NCBI GenBank assembly: GCA_949825045.1
Contig: OX463814.1
Span: 30,522,383-30,586,382 of the forward strand
Length of the DNA stretch: 64,000 bases
From: Argyresthia goedartella
Taxonomy: Eukaryota; Arthropoda; Insecta; Lepidoptera; Argyresthiidae
Reading direction: 5' to 3'
The notes below the pieces were generated by a model. That model was not told where the DNA came from. It was given only the letters and a program-made list of their open reading frames with translations, and made no database searches. How positions within the stretch are numbered: the stretch's first letter is position 1; each line of letters starts with the position of its first letter. This document shows, piece by piece, positions 43,659 through 55,120 of the stretch. A program made the position numbers and the translations under genes.

Positions 43659-45487
43659 CAGTGTGTAATTTTGTGACACCACCTAGAGGGCAAGTACTCT
43701 AAATAATGGAGGTAGCAAATTTCCGGAAACATTCCTTTATTTTTGAAAAGAAACAAAACTGCATTCAAAGATTTTGAAAAATACGCTTGCCACAACCTGG
43801 AATCGAATCGGCTAAAATTAGAAAAAAACATCACCTGTACTTTTATGGCGTCAATCGACAAGATCAATCATAGGGATCAAAAATTACATCCTGGAGATCC
43901 TGAGAGACAACTACAATTTTGTCAAACCGTGCTAACAGAAGTTGCCCGTAACCCGAATTTTTTGAGTGACATTGTGTGGTCTGACGAAACCAACTTTAGT
44001 AATACCTAGTCGGTCCATAAGTTCTGTCACAAATATTTTGCCGCATAGTAAATAATACCAAGTTTTATTTTATTTATTACTATATATGGTTTGATAGCTC
44101 ATTAAATACTGATAAATTAGAACGATTATTGGATTTAAATGCTTAAAGCCATATTACTCAAATGCTAGTTTCTTCAGAGATTTTGCACTTTTTTACCCAA
44201 TCAAAAATACGGACGTGATTCACTTTATCTTTTTTCCATGACTCTTAAAACCTTTCAAACTTACGTGAGATTTTAGTCAGAACCCTCCCTGAACTCATTA
44301 CCTTCATTTTGAAGCATAAGATAACTAAGTCTGGGTAAAACTAATTTTCATATTCACATTTTACGTATTGTACTTGTTGCCCACAAGATCATTTTTATAC
44401 GCTTTTCTGAAAACGTAAAAAGTACGTAAAGTTCTCTTTGGCAGCAGTTGGAACTGAAAGCTAACAGAAAATCAAATGCTAGTTGTTAAGCATGGTCTAA
44501 AATCGAGGTTTCAGAATAAATAAAAAAACCTTGTTGGTTATCTGGAACACTGTTTTTTTATTAAATTTGTGGTAAGTGGTATTTTTGTCAGTTGCGGCGT
44601 GTTTTGGGTTCGCGATTGTCTCAAGTTATAAGGTTTTTTGTCATATTGCGATAATCGTACAAAATGTATTGCAATTTGATTCGTATAAAATAAGCTTTTT
44701 AATCATGTATAATGAGAAATATGGTTGTGTTAATCCACATTTATGAAGGGCATCTAAACTCGGTCAAATACCTTGAAATACTGGCCCTCTTACGAAACGA
44801 GTTGAAGTTTTTACCCGAGGATGAGCGAAACTGTGTATTATTAAAGCAAGATGGTGCTCCAGCCATAACTGCAGAAACACCGCAGCCTTCTTAATAACAA
44901 TTTCAGGACCTAGATCGGTACAAACGACACAATCCGATGGCCTGCAAGATCACCAGACCTCACCCCTCTCGATTTTTTATGGGGATATGTAAAAAATAAA
45001 GTTTACCTAAAATCCTCCGCAACTGTGAACGACTTGAGGGCTAAAGTTTACAGTTCATTTTTTCATATTTACCACAACACGCTATTAAATGATACTGAAA
45101 AAGAGTCCTTAGAAGAATAAATTTATGTATTCAACGAGAGGGAGCCCATTTCGAACAACAAATTAGTTAGCTTTTACATGTTTTAAGGTTAATAATAAAA
45201 TAAGTTTTTAGATTTCATGTTTTCCTTTCATTTAATTTACTATGTTTGTGAGTGTAAGATGTGATCCTTATGATTGACCCTGTTGATTGCCGCCATAAAA
45301 GTACAGGTGATGTTTTTTCGAATTTTAGCCGGTTCGATTCCAGGTTGTGGCAAGCGTATTTTTCAAAATCTTTGAATGCAGTTTTGTTTCTTTTCAACAA
45401 TAAAGGAATGTTTCCTTTGAGGGAAATTTGCTACCTCCATTATTTAGAGTACTTGCCCTCCAGGTGGTGTCACAAAATTCCATCCTG
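43659..45487 (+). mobile_element. Tc1/mariner-like element with ~230-bp TIRs
   Basis: Inverted repeats at 43659-43888 and 45256-45487 share sequence over their whole length. The outer ends are CAGTGTGTAATTTTGTGACA and its relative CAGGATGGAATTTTGTGACA. TA flanks both sides (43657-43658 and 45488-45489). The interior encodes a broken DDE transposase. A stretch at about 44010-44700 is foreign to the transposase and starts with a mariner-TIR-like TCGGTCCATAAGTTCTGTCA. Confidence 0.85.
43889..45120 (+). pseudogene. Tc1/mariner-like DDE transposase, interrupted
   Basis: The first part (to 44009) reads HPGDPERQLQFCQTVL and LSDIVWSDETNFSN; the SDE/T block carries the first catalytic Asp. After a foreign stretch the frame resumes near 44720 with YEGHLNSVKYLEIL, VLLKQDGAPA (second Asp) and WPARSPDLTPLDFFLWGYVK (third catalytic position). 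A frame change occurs near 44880. Gene and TIR orientation agree. It is non-functional because of the interruption and frame breaks. Confidence 0.8.
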
Positions 45488-47025
45488 TATATACTCTGTG
45501 TTGAGTAGTTTATCTAACTCAACACAGAAATCGATGTTAAATATTGTAATTATCTATTCTTGCATTTTATTTATAATAATTAACATAGTAATAAATACGT
45601 ATTTTATATCTAACTTTTCACATAAATCGTTGCTCAATATTGCAATTATCTATTCTTTAAGCGCAATAAACGATTTAATAATGTCAAATATAGTTTCATA
45701 GTACGAGAAGTCTATACAAAACAAGGTGAAAGGTTTTTTGCGGCAACTAAAACAATACTTTTGTAGGCCTGCTAATAGTTGTTCATAGTACGTAGAAGTA
45801 GGTCCTGCTATAAGAGTTGGTATTAGGCCTTCTGTGCCGATAAAAGCCGTGAAGCGTCGAGCGGTAAAGAAATAGGTTTTGGATATCTTCTTAACAAAGC
45901 GTTACTCAGATTAGATGTTGGCAGTGTAAGGATTATTCGTGTCCTAAGTTTTTAAAACCTGCACAAAAGTGTTTTGGCATCTCTGCATTTTAAATTTCCA
46001 TTTTTCATGTGTTGGTTTTATTGGCGGCCAGATTAAATACGAGCTCGGCTTCCGTTCAAAAGTCCATCATAGCGGCAGTGGATCCAGCAGAAAAAATACC
46101 TCATTTATTAACGATTTTCGACTTGCAATACCGGGAATGCAATACAGTTCGAAAAAGGACCGCTTTTAATATGTTTTTTATTTTTAATAGTGCAGGATCA
46201 ACACAGCGCATGGCCATCGAATGGTCGCCGAAATATCGCTGGAAAGCGAGCATCACCTGAAATTGACTTGCATTTTTCATATCTCTTCGTAGATAGAAAT
46301 AAATATGTACGGATGGGCGGGCGATAGCTCATTGTAAAGTAAAATCTAAATGTCAAATTAGATTCTTACTGTGTCCTCGTCTTGATTAACAAATATTCAT
46401 GAAGAATTTTTTATTAAGTTTACTGTGGAAGATAAGATTGAAAGGAAATTAGGTTTTACAATAAATATGTATGTAAGGATTTTTCTTTTGATTGGTTATT
46501 TATCATTGGTGGACTTGGGTAGTTTTCTCACTAAGAAAGAGGTTGCTTGTCATTTTGGCCTCTTAGATATCACATATCATCTGTATGTGTTATGTTAGTT
46601 AAACACTTATTTTTTAGTTAAACGTTAATTTCCAAAACAACAATAAAATCTTACAGTATATAAGTTTGCCAAACCTTGAGGTTTGTTGGCAGTTATTCCC
46701 TTGTTTTTATGTTTTTAAGTTTCAAATTGTATTGAGAAAACACGCAAAGTTAACAACATAGACGCAGTTACAATATCTCAGCACAACTACTGGTTGATAA
46801 TGATAAGGCAAGAAAGACAAAAATATATTTATACATATATTTAGTTCGCTACTTAATTCAAAACAACAATGAGTTATACTGCTTATACAGTTACTATTTT
46901 ATTACTTTTACAATCCAGGTCGATAGGTAGTTGTTATAAAAAAATATTGGCAATTCTTTTATGGGTGAAAATTGTATACAATAGATACATACGAGGGTGG
47001 GCCCAGAAGTAAGCGGCCTAGTGAA
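45488..47025. other. No gene; small repeats
   Basis: An 11-bp stem (CTGTGTTGAGT/ACTCAACACAG) lies at about 45497-45529. A duplicated 'aatattg.aattatctattctt' block lies at about 45540 and 45635. A mariner-TIR-like 'cgagggtgggcccagaagtaagcggcc' lies at 46992-47018, just before the palindrome. No coding sequence is supported. Confidence 0.5.
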
Positions 47026-48240
47026 GAAGAACAAAGGTTAGTAATGAAGAAGAATAGAGTTATAATGCATATTAGATAGGATCGATCAACAATTTTATCA
47101 AGGTAGAAAAACTTTCCCAGTACACATCTTATTTTTTTACATAGTTCTTTAATATAAGTTTTCTAATTCATATTATGATCTATTGTCAGAGCTAAATATT
47201 TATAGTGTTTTATCTACACACGTATCATAAACTCTCTTTACTGCGTTCAAAAACCGCACGTTACGATCAGCATTATGTTAAGCTACTTGGTAAAAACTCG
47301 TTTCGTATCTGGAAAACTACACATAATGGTCATTATGTATAGTTTTTCTACATATAATGTCATTCAAATTTCGATCGCCGACGCCCACCCGCGTGCCGTC
47401 CCTAGTTTGTCTGTGAAGTTGGTACTGACATTCAAATTTCGAACGCCGACGCCCACCTGCGTGAAGTTGGTACTAAAGAACAAGCTAAACAATTGCAGAG
47501 CCACAATGCCGGTCAAACATGCGGTTCCTGAGCACATTAAAGAGAGCTTATGATATGTGTGTAGATAAACTAGTGTATGTAACTGTACATAATTAGGCAT
47601 TAAAACTCTCGAGTTTTAATGCCCTCCATTATGCAGCAGTCACATAATAGTAGTTTATGTGACTGCTACATAATGCCTAATTATGTACAGTTACATACAC
47701 TAGTTTATCTACGCACATATCATAAGCTCTCTTTGATGTGTTCAGGAACCGCATGTTTGACCGGCATTGTGGCTCTGCAGTTGTTTAGCTTGTTCTGTAG
47801 CACCAACTTCGGGCGCCGGCGTTCGAAATTTGAATGTCAGTACCACCTTCACAGACAAACTAGGGGCGGCATGCAGGCGGGTGTCGGCGTTCGAAATTTG
47901 AATGTCATTATATGTAAAAAAAACTACACATAATGACCATAATGTGTAGTTTTCCAGATACGAAATGAGTTTTTACCAAGTAGTTTAACATAATGCTGAT
48001 CGTAACGTCCGGTTTTTGAACGCAGTAAAGAGAGTTTATGATACGTGTGTAGATAAAACACTATAAATATTTAGGTCTGACAATAGATCATAATATGAAT
48101 TAGAAAACTTATATTAAAGAACTATGTAAAAAAATAAGATGTGTACTGGGAAAGTTTTACTACCTTGATAAAATTGTTGATCGATCCTATCTAATATGCA
48201 TTATAACTTTATTCTTCTTCATTACTAACCTTTGTTCTTC
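47026..48240. repeat. 1.2-kb near-perfect palindrome (fold-back)
   Basis: The left arm starting GAAGAACAAAGGTTAGTAAT at 47026 is matched by the right arm ending ..ACCTTTGTTCTTC at 48240. The inverted match continues inward for about 570-600 bp with few mismatches. The centre near 47600-47690 holds smaller nested hairpins (AAACTCTCGAGTTTT; GCAGTCACATAA/TTATGTGACTGC). Arms also carry an internal direct repeat of CATTCAAATTTCG.(A/T)CGCCGACGCCCAC. The right arm's plus strand encodes an RT fragment (48056-48190). Confidence 0.9.
48056..48190 (+). pseudogene. LINE RT fragment in palindrome arm
   Basis: The frame reads YKYLGLTIDHNMN, a stop, then KTYIKELCKKIRCVLGKFYY, the post-catalytic LINE RT signature. 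The same sequence is present inverted in the left arm at about 47075-47210, so the palindrome duplicated part of a LINE. Confidence 0.7.
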
Positions 48241-48345
48241 CAGATACGAAATGAGTTTTTACCAAGTAGTTTAACATAATGCTGATCGTAACGTCCGGTT
48301 TTTGAACGCAGTAAAGAGGGTTTATGATACGCGTGTAGATAAACT
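48241..48345 (+). repeat. Direct duplication of palindrome arm segment
   Basis: About 105 bp beginning CAGATACGAAATGAGTTTTT repeats 47955-48059 in the same orientation with few changes. It abuts the palindrome's right end. Confidence 0.85.
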
Positions 48346-49202
48346 ACTATTAAAAACTCTAAAGCATCACATAATCTCTCAAAACCCAAGTGTAGTTGGG
48401 ACGGGGCGCGATTTTCAACCTTATGCCATAGTCAATTATGCAAGCAGTCCTACTGCTGTGACCGACTACTTCAAGGCTCTGACTATCTTTGACATTATAT
48501 ATGGTGAGTGTATGTGTACACATTATCTTTTTTACATCAAGGATTATACCATTATCATGCTCCCATTTCGTAATGTTATTAAAGCCATGCTGTATTTTAG
48601 CATTAATCTCTTTTACTTTTACCAGCACATAATATGTCTATCATCATAAAATGTATATTATCATATATACACTTTACAATTTGGAACTACATTTGACACA
48701 CTATTAACGTGCATTATACTATAACCAATTGGCCCAAAGACACCGTATTTTATTTGTTCTTCGTTACTATGGTTACTTTCAATGACTGTCTGAATTCTCC
48801 TATTATGTATTGAGGTAAAAGCGGAACGGATGTAAGTCACGGCGGTGTGGTTGGACTTCAAATAATTAATAACTAATGTACAATGCAATGACATAGTTTA
48901 GCTCCAGTTGTAACCGTTTAGTTACAGCCATGATCACCGTTAAAAGATTTCAAATACCTACCTACTTTATACTGGCTTCAAACTAAGCAGTTTCACTGAA
49001 AGTCTTATCTGCCAGTTGTTTCCAACGGGTTTTAGGCCTCAACTATTTAAATGTTTAGTGCAAAATAATTTTGCAAGTGGGTATTTTTTGAATTAGAATT
49101 CTATTTATATTTAAGGTATAGAAATTGTGATTAATATTTTGAATATGTCGATTTTCGGAGTAAATCAATATAAATATTATGTTAATTCATATGATTAAAA
49201 AA
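48346..49202. other. No gene recognised
   Basis: An ORF at 48302-48649 begins in the duplicated arm and shows no domain. The rest is AT-rich and featureless to me. Confidence 0.45.
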
Positions 49203-49910
49203 AAATGCACAATTGCGAGTTGGACTTCGCACATTTAGAGATCCGTACCTAATTTAGAATATAAGCCTAAAAATAAGGGAATACCATGAAAAAATCTGAT
49301 TCATCATTAAATTGGTATTTATTAGTAAAAACACGTAATAATAAACATTATCATAAATTTTTAAGGTAGATCAAATTAATAAAATTCTTCGGTACAATTT
49401 TTGTAAAGAAAGCTAACTTTGGTGGTTTCTTGTTCTTTTGTTTTCCAATATTTTTTTAAACAAAAATACAATACTTATTAACTGAACGACTTCTAAACTA
49501 CAGTATCCACTAGATGGGGTAGGGCAATTTTTTAGCTGTATGGGAGCTCCCCTTAAAACATTTTAAAATATTTTTTGACAATTTGCTATGGCTTTGGGTC
49601 AACAATATGTTTATACTTACTGTATTTTTTTAGGACTGCAGCTTTTTAGTAGTTTATAGTTAGGCTGTAAAACCTGTGTGACAGACGACGGACGATTTTT
49701 CATATTTTTATTAGTTAAGCACAGCCTATTTTTAAAAGAGATCTAAAAATCAATCTGTGGGAGTTTCTACGCCATTCTTCTCAGTGATATATATATATAT
49801 ATATATATACAGTAATAAAGTACTTTGACTTTGACTTTGACGGACGGACGGACACGTGAGTGACCGCAGTAGAGCTTTTTTGGACCCTTCGGGTAGGGAA
49901 TCCTGAATAC
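49203..49910 (+). repeat. Dispersed GGTACGGAACCC repeat, copy 3, with insertion
   Basis: A diverged copy with GCGAGTTGGACTTCGCAC at its start and 'gacggacggacggacac...gggtagggaatcc' at its end. A LINE tail ('gggagtttctacgccattcttctcag', an (AT)n run at 49789-49810, and a TTTGAC simple tail) is inserted at about 49702-49842. Confidence 0.65.
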
Positions 49911-50375
49911 ACGACTGCGGGGTACAAAAGCGAACTGAATAATTAGAAATAAGTTGTAAATAGAGTACGGAATTGATGCAATATGGAAACTGATATAAAT
50001 AAATGTACCTGGAGTGTCTATATTTTGAGAATACAATGTTTTCTTTGCAATCGGGAGACTTTACTTTAAATAATTTCATCCTTCATTTTGATACGCCACT
50101 CGATAAGGATATGAAGTATTTTTTTCAGGCCACACATTTTTAAACACATAATTTGCCATGTTGTTTATTTTACTGTCGCGGGTTATCTATTTTTTAAGTT
50201 ATTGAACTAACGTGGTCTTGCTGCAATAAGGTTTAACATTAGGAATTACATACATTCGCAGAATATAATTCACTACACGGAACCACAACATGTTTATTTT
50301 CAAACCCTGGGTATAAAAGGATACGACAATCGCGGTAATAGGTTCAAACCTTTCTCATTAACAAATCGACTTGGT
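49911..50375. other. No gene recognised
   Basis: AT-rich sequence without supportable features. Confidence 0.45.
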
Positions 50376-50645
50376 ACTTTTTAGGGTTCCGTATCCGAAG
50401 GGTGCCAAACGGGACCCTATTACTAAGCCTCCGCTGTCCGTCCGCCCGTCCGTCCGTCTGTCACAAACTTATGAATGCACCTGGTTACGTGCATGGACTG
50501 TGAAAGTAGCCGCACCAATAACTTTCTAGACATTATTTTGCTTGCTTGTAAAATCCAAACTATTCACTCCACACCATCCCTACCATTGTACGGTGGTACG
50601 GAACCCTTCGTGCGCGAGTTAGACTCGCACTTGACCGGCTTTTTC
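50376..50645 (-). repeat. Dispersed GGTACGGAACCC repeat, copy 4 (internally deleted)
   Basis: Minus-strand copy: TTTTTAGGGTTCCGTATCC at the low end, a CCGTCCGCCCGTCC tract, then a jump to AAACTTATGAATGCACCTGG and the other end GACTCGCACTTGACCGGC. The middle is missing compared with copy 2. Confidence 0.8.
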
Positions 50646-51582
50646 TTTAATATTAAATCTCTCAAAAATAGACATAGTATATGAAGCATGTAAGAAAATT
50701 CTTATCTACAAATAACACGCGAATTATCTCTTTGCCTTGTATATTCTGGGTAACTCTCTCGTAATTAATGTAAGCGATGTAATATCTAATCATATGTTAG
50801 CTTCCTAAGAATATTAAAGGCTGCCAACTGCTTTGTTCTTGTAACTCTTGGGAAAAGTATATTTGTTTTCTCTCCGTGTGTTCATCTGAGTGCCTGTAAT
50901 CAGTCACAGCTGTTGTACCGAAATTAGTTGTTGCCGCCGGACAAATATTATTCCACTTACCTCTGCATTGTATGCCTTGTATTGTTTGTTTCGGTTTTAC
51001 GTCAGGCTTTAGAATTAAGTTGTAAACCAAACAAGGTTTAATATCAATTAGATAGAGGACGTGATTAAAAAACGCTGTTAACACGGATTTGAAGTATTTT
51101 ATCATCTTGAGTTTCGTAGGAGAAGTGGGAATCCTACACTCCAAAATATTCAATCAATATCAAAACACACTTAACCACTAAGATCTGGCACACACGTTCA
51201 ATCACATATCTCTTTCTTGACATTCATTAGTGCATGCATGCCAGTCACATACGGTATTAATGAAAAATTCTAGAGAGACGAAGAATTTAATAAAAATAAA
51301 TGTTCAAAATAGTTCGCTGCGATCACTCGGATATAGCTTCCTGGCTTGATAGTTATTGCAAGCAAGCATCCGCGGTGAGGTAAGAAGCTTTTAGCTCCGC
51401 TCAAAACTTGCTACATTTATCACCTGAGAGACTTCGTTCATAGTGCAAACCCTAAACTCGCTCTCATCGCAAAATGTGGCCGATGGTTTAGAGTGTAGTT
51501 TGTAAAGTGCATTATAGAGTTTAATTTGTTAGAGGGTCTTATGTGGCTACTGATAAATGGCTTATTTGTGTTTAGTAAAATA
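50646..51582. other. No recognised gene; one unassigned ORF
   Basis: A 118-residue open frame on the minus strand (50797-51153) has no domain that I recognise and no neighbouring signal to support it. I list it only so that it is not overlooked. Confidence 0.3.
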
Positions 51583-51880
51583 ATACCACATACAAACTTA
51601 TGGATGCACCTGGTTACGTACATGGAGTGTGAAAGTAACCGCACCAATAACTTTGTAAACAATATTTTGCTGTGTAAAATCTTTCAATACCACATACAAA
51701 CTTATGGATGCACCTGGTTACGTACATGGAGTGTGAAAGTAACCGCACCCAATAACTTTGTAAACAATATTTTGCTGTGTAAAATCCAAACTATTCATTC
51801 CACACCATCGCTTCCATTGAACGGTGGTACGGAACCCTTCGTGCGCGATTTAGACTCGCACTCGACCGGTTTTTGTATTG
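51583..51880 (-). repeat. Dispersed GGTACGGAACCC repeat, copy 5, with 104-bp tandem duplication
   Basis: An internal unit starting ATACCACATACAAACTTATG occurs at 51583 and again at 51687 (period 104 bp). It is followed by the usual end GGTACGGAACCCTTCGTGCG and GACTCGCACTCGACCGG. The low-coordinate half of the repeat is missing. Confidence 0.85.
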
Positions 51881-52036
51881 ATACGCCCGGGTAATTCCTT
51901 AGTATTGCCACATATTTTGTGGATTTATGTCTCGGTGTTCTGATTGAGAGACGATTGGACTACTCTACTTCATTTTCACCAAAACATTACGGTTGTCAAT
52001 TTGATTCACGAATTTGGGTTTCCATGTCATTACAGG

Positions 52037-52296
52037 TGATAATAATAATAATAATAATACCTTGGACACTATTTACACACATTGATCTAGCCCCAAACTA
52101 GGAATCCCTGTATCTTGGGTACTAGACAACGATACACATACTTACATAGATAAATATTATACATAGATAAACAATCATGACTAGGGAACAAACATCCGTT
52201 CTCATCAAACAAATATTCGCCCCCACCGGGACTCGAACCCGGGACCCTTGGCTTCGTAGGCAGGGTCACTGCCGACTCGGCCAATCGGGTCGTCGT
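52037..52296 (-). mobile_element. SINE family B, full-length
   Basis: The minus strand reads from a head near 52296 (GACCCGATTGGCCGAGTCGG, B box GGTTCGAGTCC) through the B-family body to an (ATT)n tail at 52037-52060. It matches 3985-4248 over its whole length. Confidence 0.85.
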
Positions 52297-53189
52297 GATG
52301 CGTTCAATTATCGGCACTGACCATCTACGAATGAGAAAATTACATTATCAGGCGTCCATCTCCTTAGCTGGGCTAGACCCCTGTAATGCAAAATTGAGTA
52401 TACAATAACTGGCTCAATGTGGGCGTAACTATGCCTTAGCCACCAAGTTTGGGAAAAAGCGTGACCATAAAAATTAATTGTTATTATTTACTTAAAAAAA
52501 ACACATAACTGATCGTGACTGTATTACGCGAAGCTAACCACCAACACTCATTAGTTACAAATACCTCTATAATATTAGGTTCGTAGAATGCAATTAATAA
52601 ACCAGATCAGAGCAGTTTATTATATTTTACGAGAACGCTCACTCCCCTATTATATTTGCGAGTTATTGTCACTTATTGCAATCCTCTATAGAGGGGCTAG
52701 ATCGACTTATTTATTTGAGTAATAATCGTTACTGAGTGATAATAACAATGCTGAGGGTGATAAAATGGGATTATGAAGGTGATACAAGATATTGCAGAAA
52801 GGTTCAGAAATATTTTAAGGGGTGATAAATAAAAGCGTTACGGTCTTCTGAAATCAGGCAAATTAGTTATTGTAGTATTTGCTTTCTATACAAGGGGTTT
52901 ATTTATTTTTGATACAGGTAGGTACTAGCCCCGCAAGGTTTTTTGGCATTTGAGTGAGCTGTCACCTCTCCCTTTTTCTCAATCTACCTTACCTGACGCG
53001 AGAGAGAGATGACAGCCCACGTAAACTCCTAAAAACCTGGCGAGACCTGTACAGATTGGTAAAGGTAAACAAAGTTCAAACTTTCCGCGTGTTATTTATG
53101 ATCATGAGAGCAATTCATAATTCTCACATAAATGGTGGACCATAAATTTTCACATACGGGTTCACCGCCACACAGTGCTCTGCTTATTA
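52297..53189. other. No gene; one imperfect hairpin
   Basis: An imperfect inverted repeat spans about 52932-53042 (AAGGTTTTTTGGCA..GAGCTGTCA pairs with TGACAGCCCACG..CCTAAAAACCTGG). No coding sequence is supported. Confidence 0.45.
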
Positions 53190-53410
53190 CATGTACAATC
53201 GAACCAACTGAATCATGACCCACTTGCCTGATAATTCGTTTGAAACTTTCAAACTTGTAAGATCTATCTAAATGTCAGTGTCTAATCAAATGATAACAAG
53301 TTCGTTACCAAGGAAATAAACCTTCAAGCGAATTTCGACCTACTTGCATTTAAGGGGTTTAGCAAAATAAGCTTATGGTGGGTCATGATTCAGATGGTTC
53401 GATAGTACAT
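53190..53410. mobile_element. MITE with ~31-bp TIRs
   Basis: The left end CATGTACAATCGAACCAACTG..ATCATGACCCAC and the right end GTGGGTCATGATTCAG..GGTTCGATAGTACATG are inverted repeats with 2-3 mismatches. Length about 221 bp. TA lies just outside on the left and one base out on the right. Confidence 0.8.
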
Positions 53411-54037
53411 GCTATAAATTTATGTAGTATAGTTGATAACGAAATATTTGTTGCACTGAAACATTCATTACCTTGCGTAGAGTTTACATGAAAAGCTAAA
53501 TTTCTTGTTCGAAATCTCGAGTAACTTACTTAGCTTAACTTAACTTAACCATAAGATTATGACCGTTCACTTAGTGTAAAACTGTAAAGATATCATAAGA
53601 TCTGGAGATATTATCCTGGACAAAACTACAATCGTTCTGCCATGCATGATAATAAAGAACTCATTGTTCTCTATTTTATAAGCGCTCTACCAACCACCTC
53701 TAACCCCTAAAGAGCAGAGTTTACCCCAGACACAAATAAAACCAACTGCAGTGTGGCAAAGAATATAATTTTTGCTTACATTTGTAATATTTACACAATA
53801 TAACAACAGAGCACGCCACGAGCCACGTTAAGCCTTGAGGCGGGTGGGTCAGGTTGAGGGAATAAGTTTTTTTTTTAAAACAGTGTAGGCACGGAGTTTC
53901 TTTGTCCTTCTTCTCCTGTAGTGTTCAAATGTAGAAAAGCGGCACATCAAATTCCTCATTAAGGCCCATGTATCCGTCAAAATAGCAACTCGATTCATGG
54001 TGGTTGAAATTTGGGACACAACCAATAAATATTTTTG
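53411..54037. other. No gene recognised
   Basis: AT-rich sequence. A minus-strand ORF crossing 53849-54163 runs into satellite sequence and has no recognised domain. Confidence 0.45.
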
Positions 54038-54224
54038 TAGCTCACACTGCAACATGGCTGTAGCGTCAGTCGCTGCGGCAGACAGAAAAGTGCGAAAATA
54101 TCGTGTTTTTATAATTTTCTTCAAAAAACACTCAGTAAATAGAAATTTCTTTGTTCCAAACAAGTTTTTCTAAGATATTTTGAGATCGTGTTTTTTGCGG
54201 CAAGAACCATGTCAGTACCATTTT
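54038..54224 (+). repeat. Diverged single monomer of the 220-bp satellite
   Basis: It shares GTCAGTCGCTGCGGCAGACA, the AAAAAACACTCAGTAA block and the CGTGTTTTTTGCGGCAAGAA block with the array at 62884-64000. It lacks the first ~30 bp of the unit and ends at TTTTTAG, where the dispersed repeat begins. Confidence 0.85.
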
Positions 54225-54494
54225 TAGTATTCCGTACCCGAAGGGTTCCAAACGGGACCCTATTACTAAGACTCCGCTGTCCGTCCGTCCGTCTGTCACC
54301 AGGCTGTATCTCACGAACCGTGATAGTTAGACAGTTGAAATTTTCACAAATGATGTATTTATGTTGCCGCTATAACAACAAATACTAAAAAACATGATAA
54401 AAGAAATATTTAAGGGGGCTCCCATACAACAATTCTTTCAATACCACATACAAACTTATGGATGCACCTGGTTACGTACATGGAGTGTGAAAGT
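54219..54494 (-). repeat. Dispersed GGTACGGAACCC repeat, copy 6, first part
   Basis: A minus-orientation copy begins with a degenerate terminal block (TTTTTAGTATTCCGTACCC) and a CCGTCCGTCCGTCTG tract. It runs to the Gypsy-2 insertion at 54495. The remainder of the same copy is at 62323-62454. Confidence 0.85.
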
Positions 54495-55074
54495 TGTAGT
54501 GTTATGTTACTCACATGCTATTCTTGCTTCCTAACCCTTAGCTCCAGCTCCACCATCAGTTCTTTTTGTTTGTCCTTCAGGGTGCTTGCTCTATTACGCT
54601 GGATACTTGGTGAGCTGTGCTGCTTATTATTGGTCATCACTTTTATTTCCATAGGAACCTGTAATGTTTTAAACCATAAGAATACATTAATAAATCATGT
54701 TCGCTCTGCATTTTCATGTTATCAGCACTTCTAAATCGATAGGGAAGGGGCTTACCTTTGGTGACCTTGTTTTTGGCTTTCTCCGAAACTCTACAATCTC
54801 GGGCTTCGTGCGCGCTGGTGCGCTACTATTTTTCCTTTCGTTGTTATGTAATTTTGGCTATGTGAACTGTTTAAATTTTATATTACGAGCCTGAAACCAA
54901 CAATTGACATTTGATTTGTTGATTGTTTATCTGGTTGTCATGGCAATGTCCATTCAAACTCGTTAGCGGTCTGATATGTTTACTTTAATACTTTTACAAA
55001 AATACTCTTTCTCTCTTGGCCACTCTCAAAAATTACGTTTAATTTAAATAATTTTTAGAACTCTCCAAAAAGGG

Positions 55075-55120
55075 TATAAAAGCGGAACATTTCTTCAATT
55101 CTGGACAGTCTCACGTCAGT
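55075..55120 (+). promoter_or_regulatory. Gypsy-2 LTR core promoter
   Basis: TATAAA lies at 55075-55080. Initiator-like sequences follow: ACAGTC about 31 bp downstream (near 55105) and TCAGTT at 55116. The same layout recurs in the 3' LTR at 61708. The TATA-to-initiator distance fits insect core promoters. Confidence 0.7.

Noticed and set aside
48302..48649. 115-residue ORF after the palindrome as a gene
   Set aside because: Its start lies in the duplicated arm segment and the rest shows no domain.
49789..49810. (AT)n run as a promoter TATA element
   Set aside because: It is a simple repeat within an inserted LINE tail.
54462..54894. ORFs at the start of the Gypsy-2 LTR (and twins near 61023-61527)
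   Set aside because: They cross the insertion junction or lie in U3, with no domain and no conservation beyond the LTR copy.
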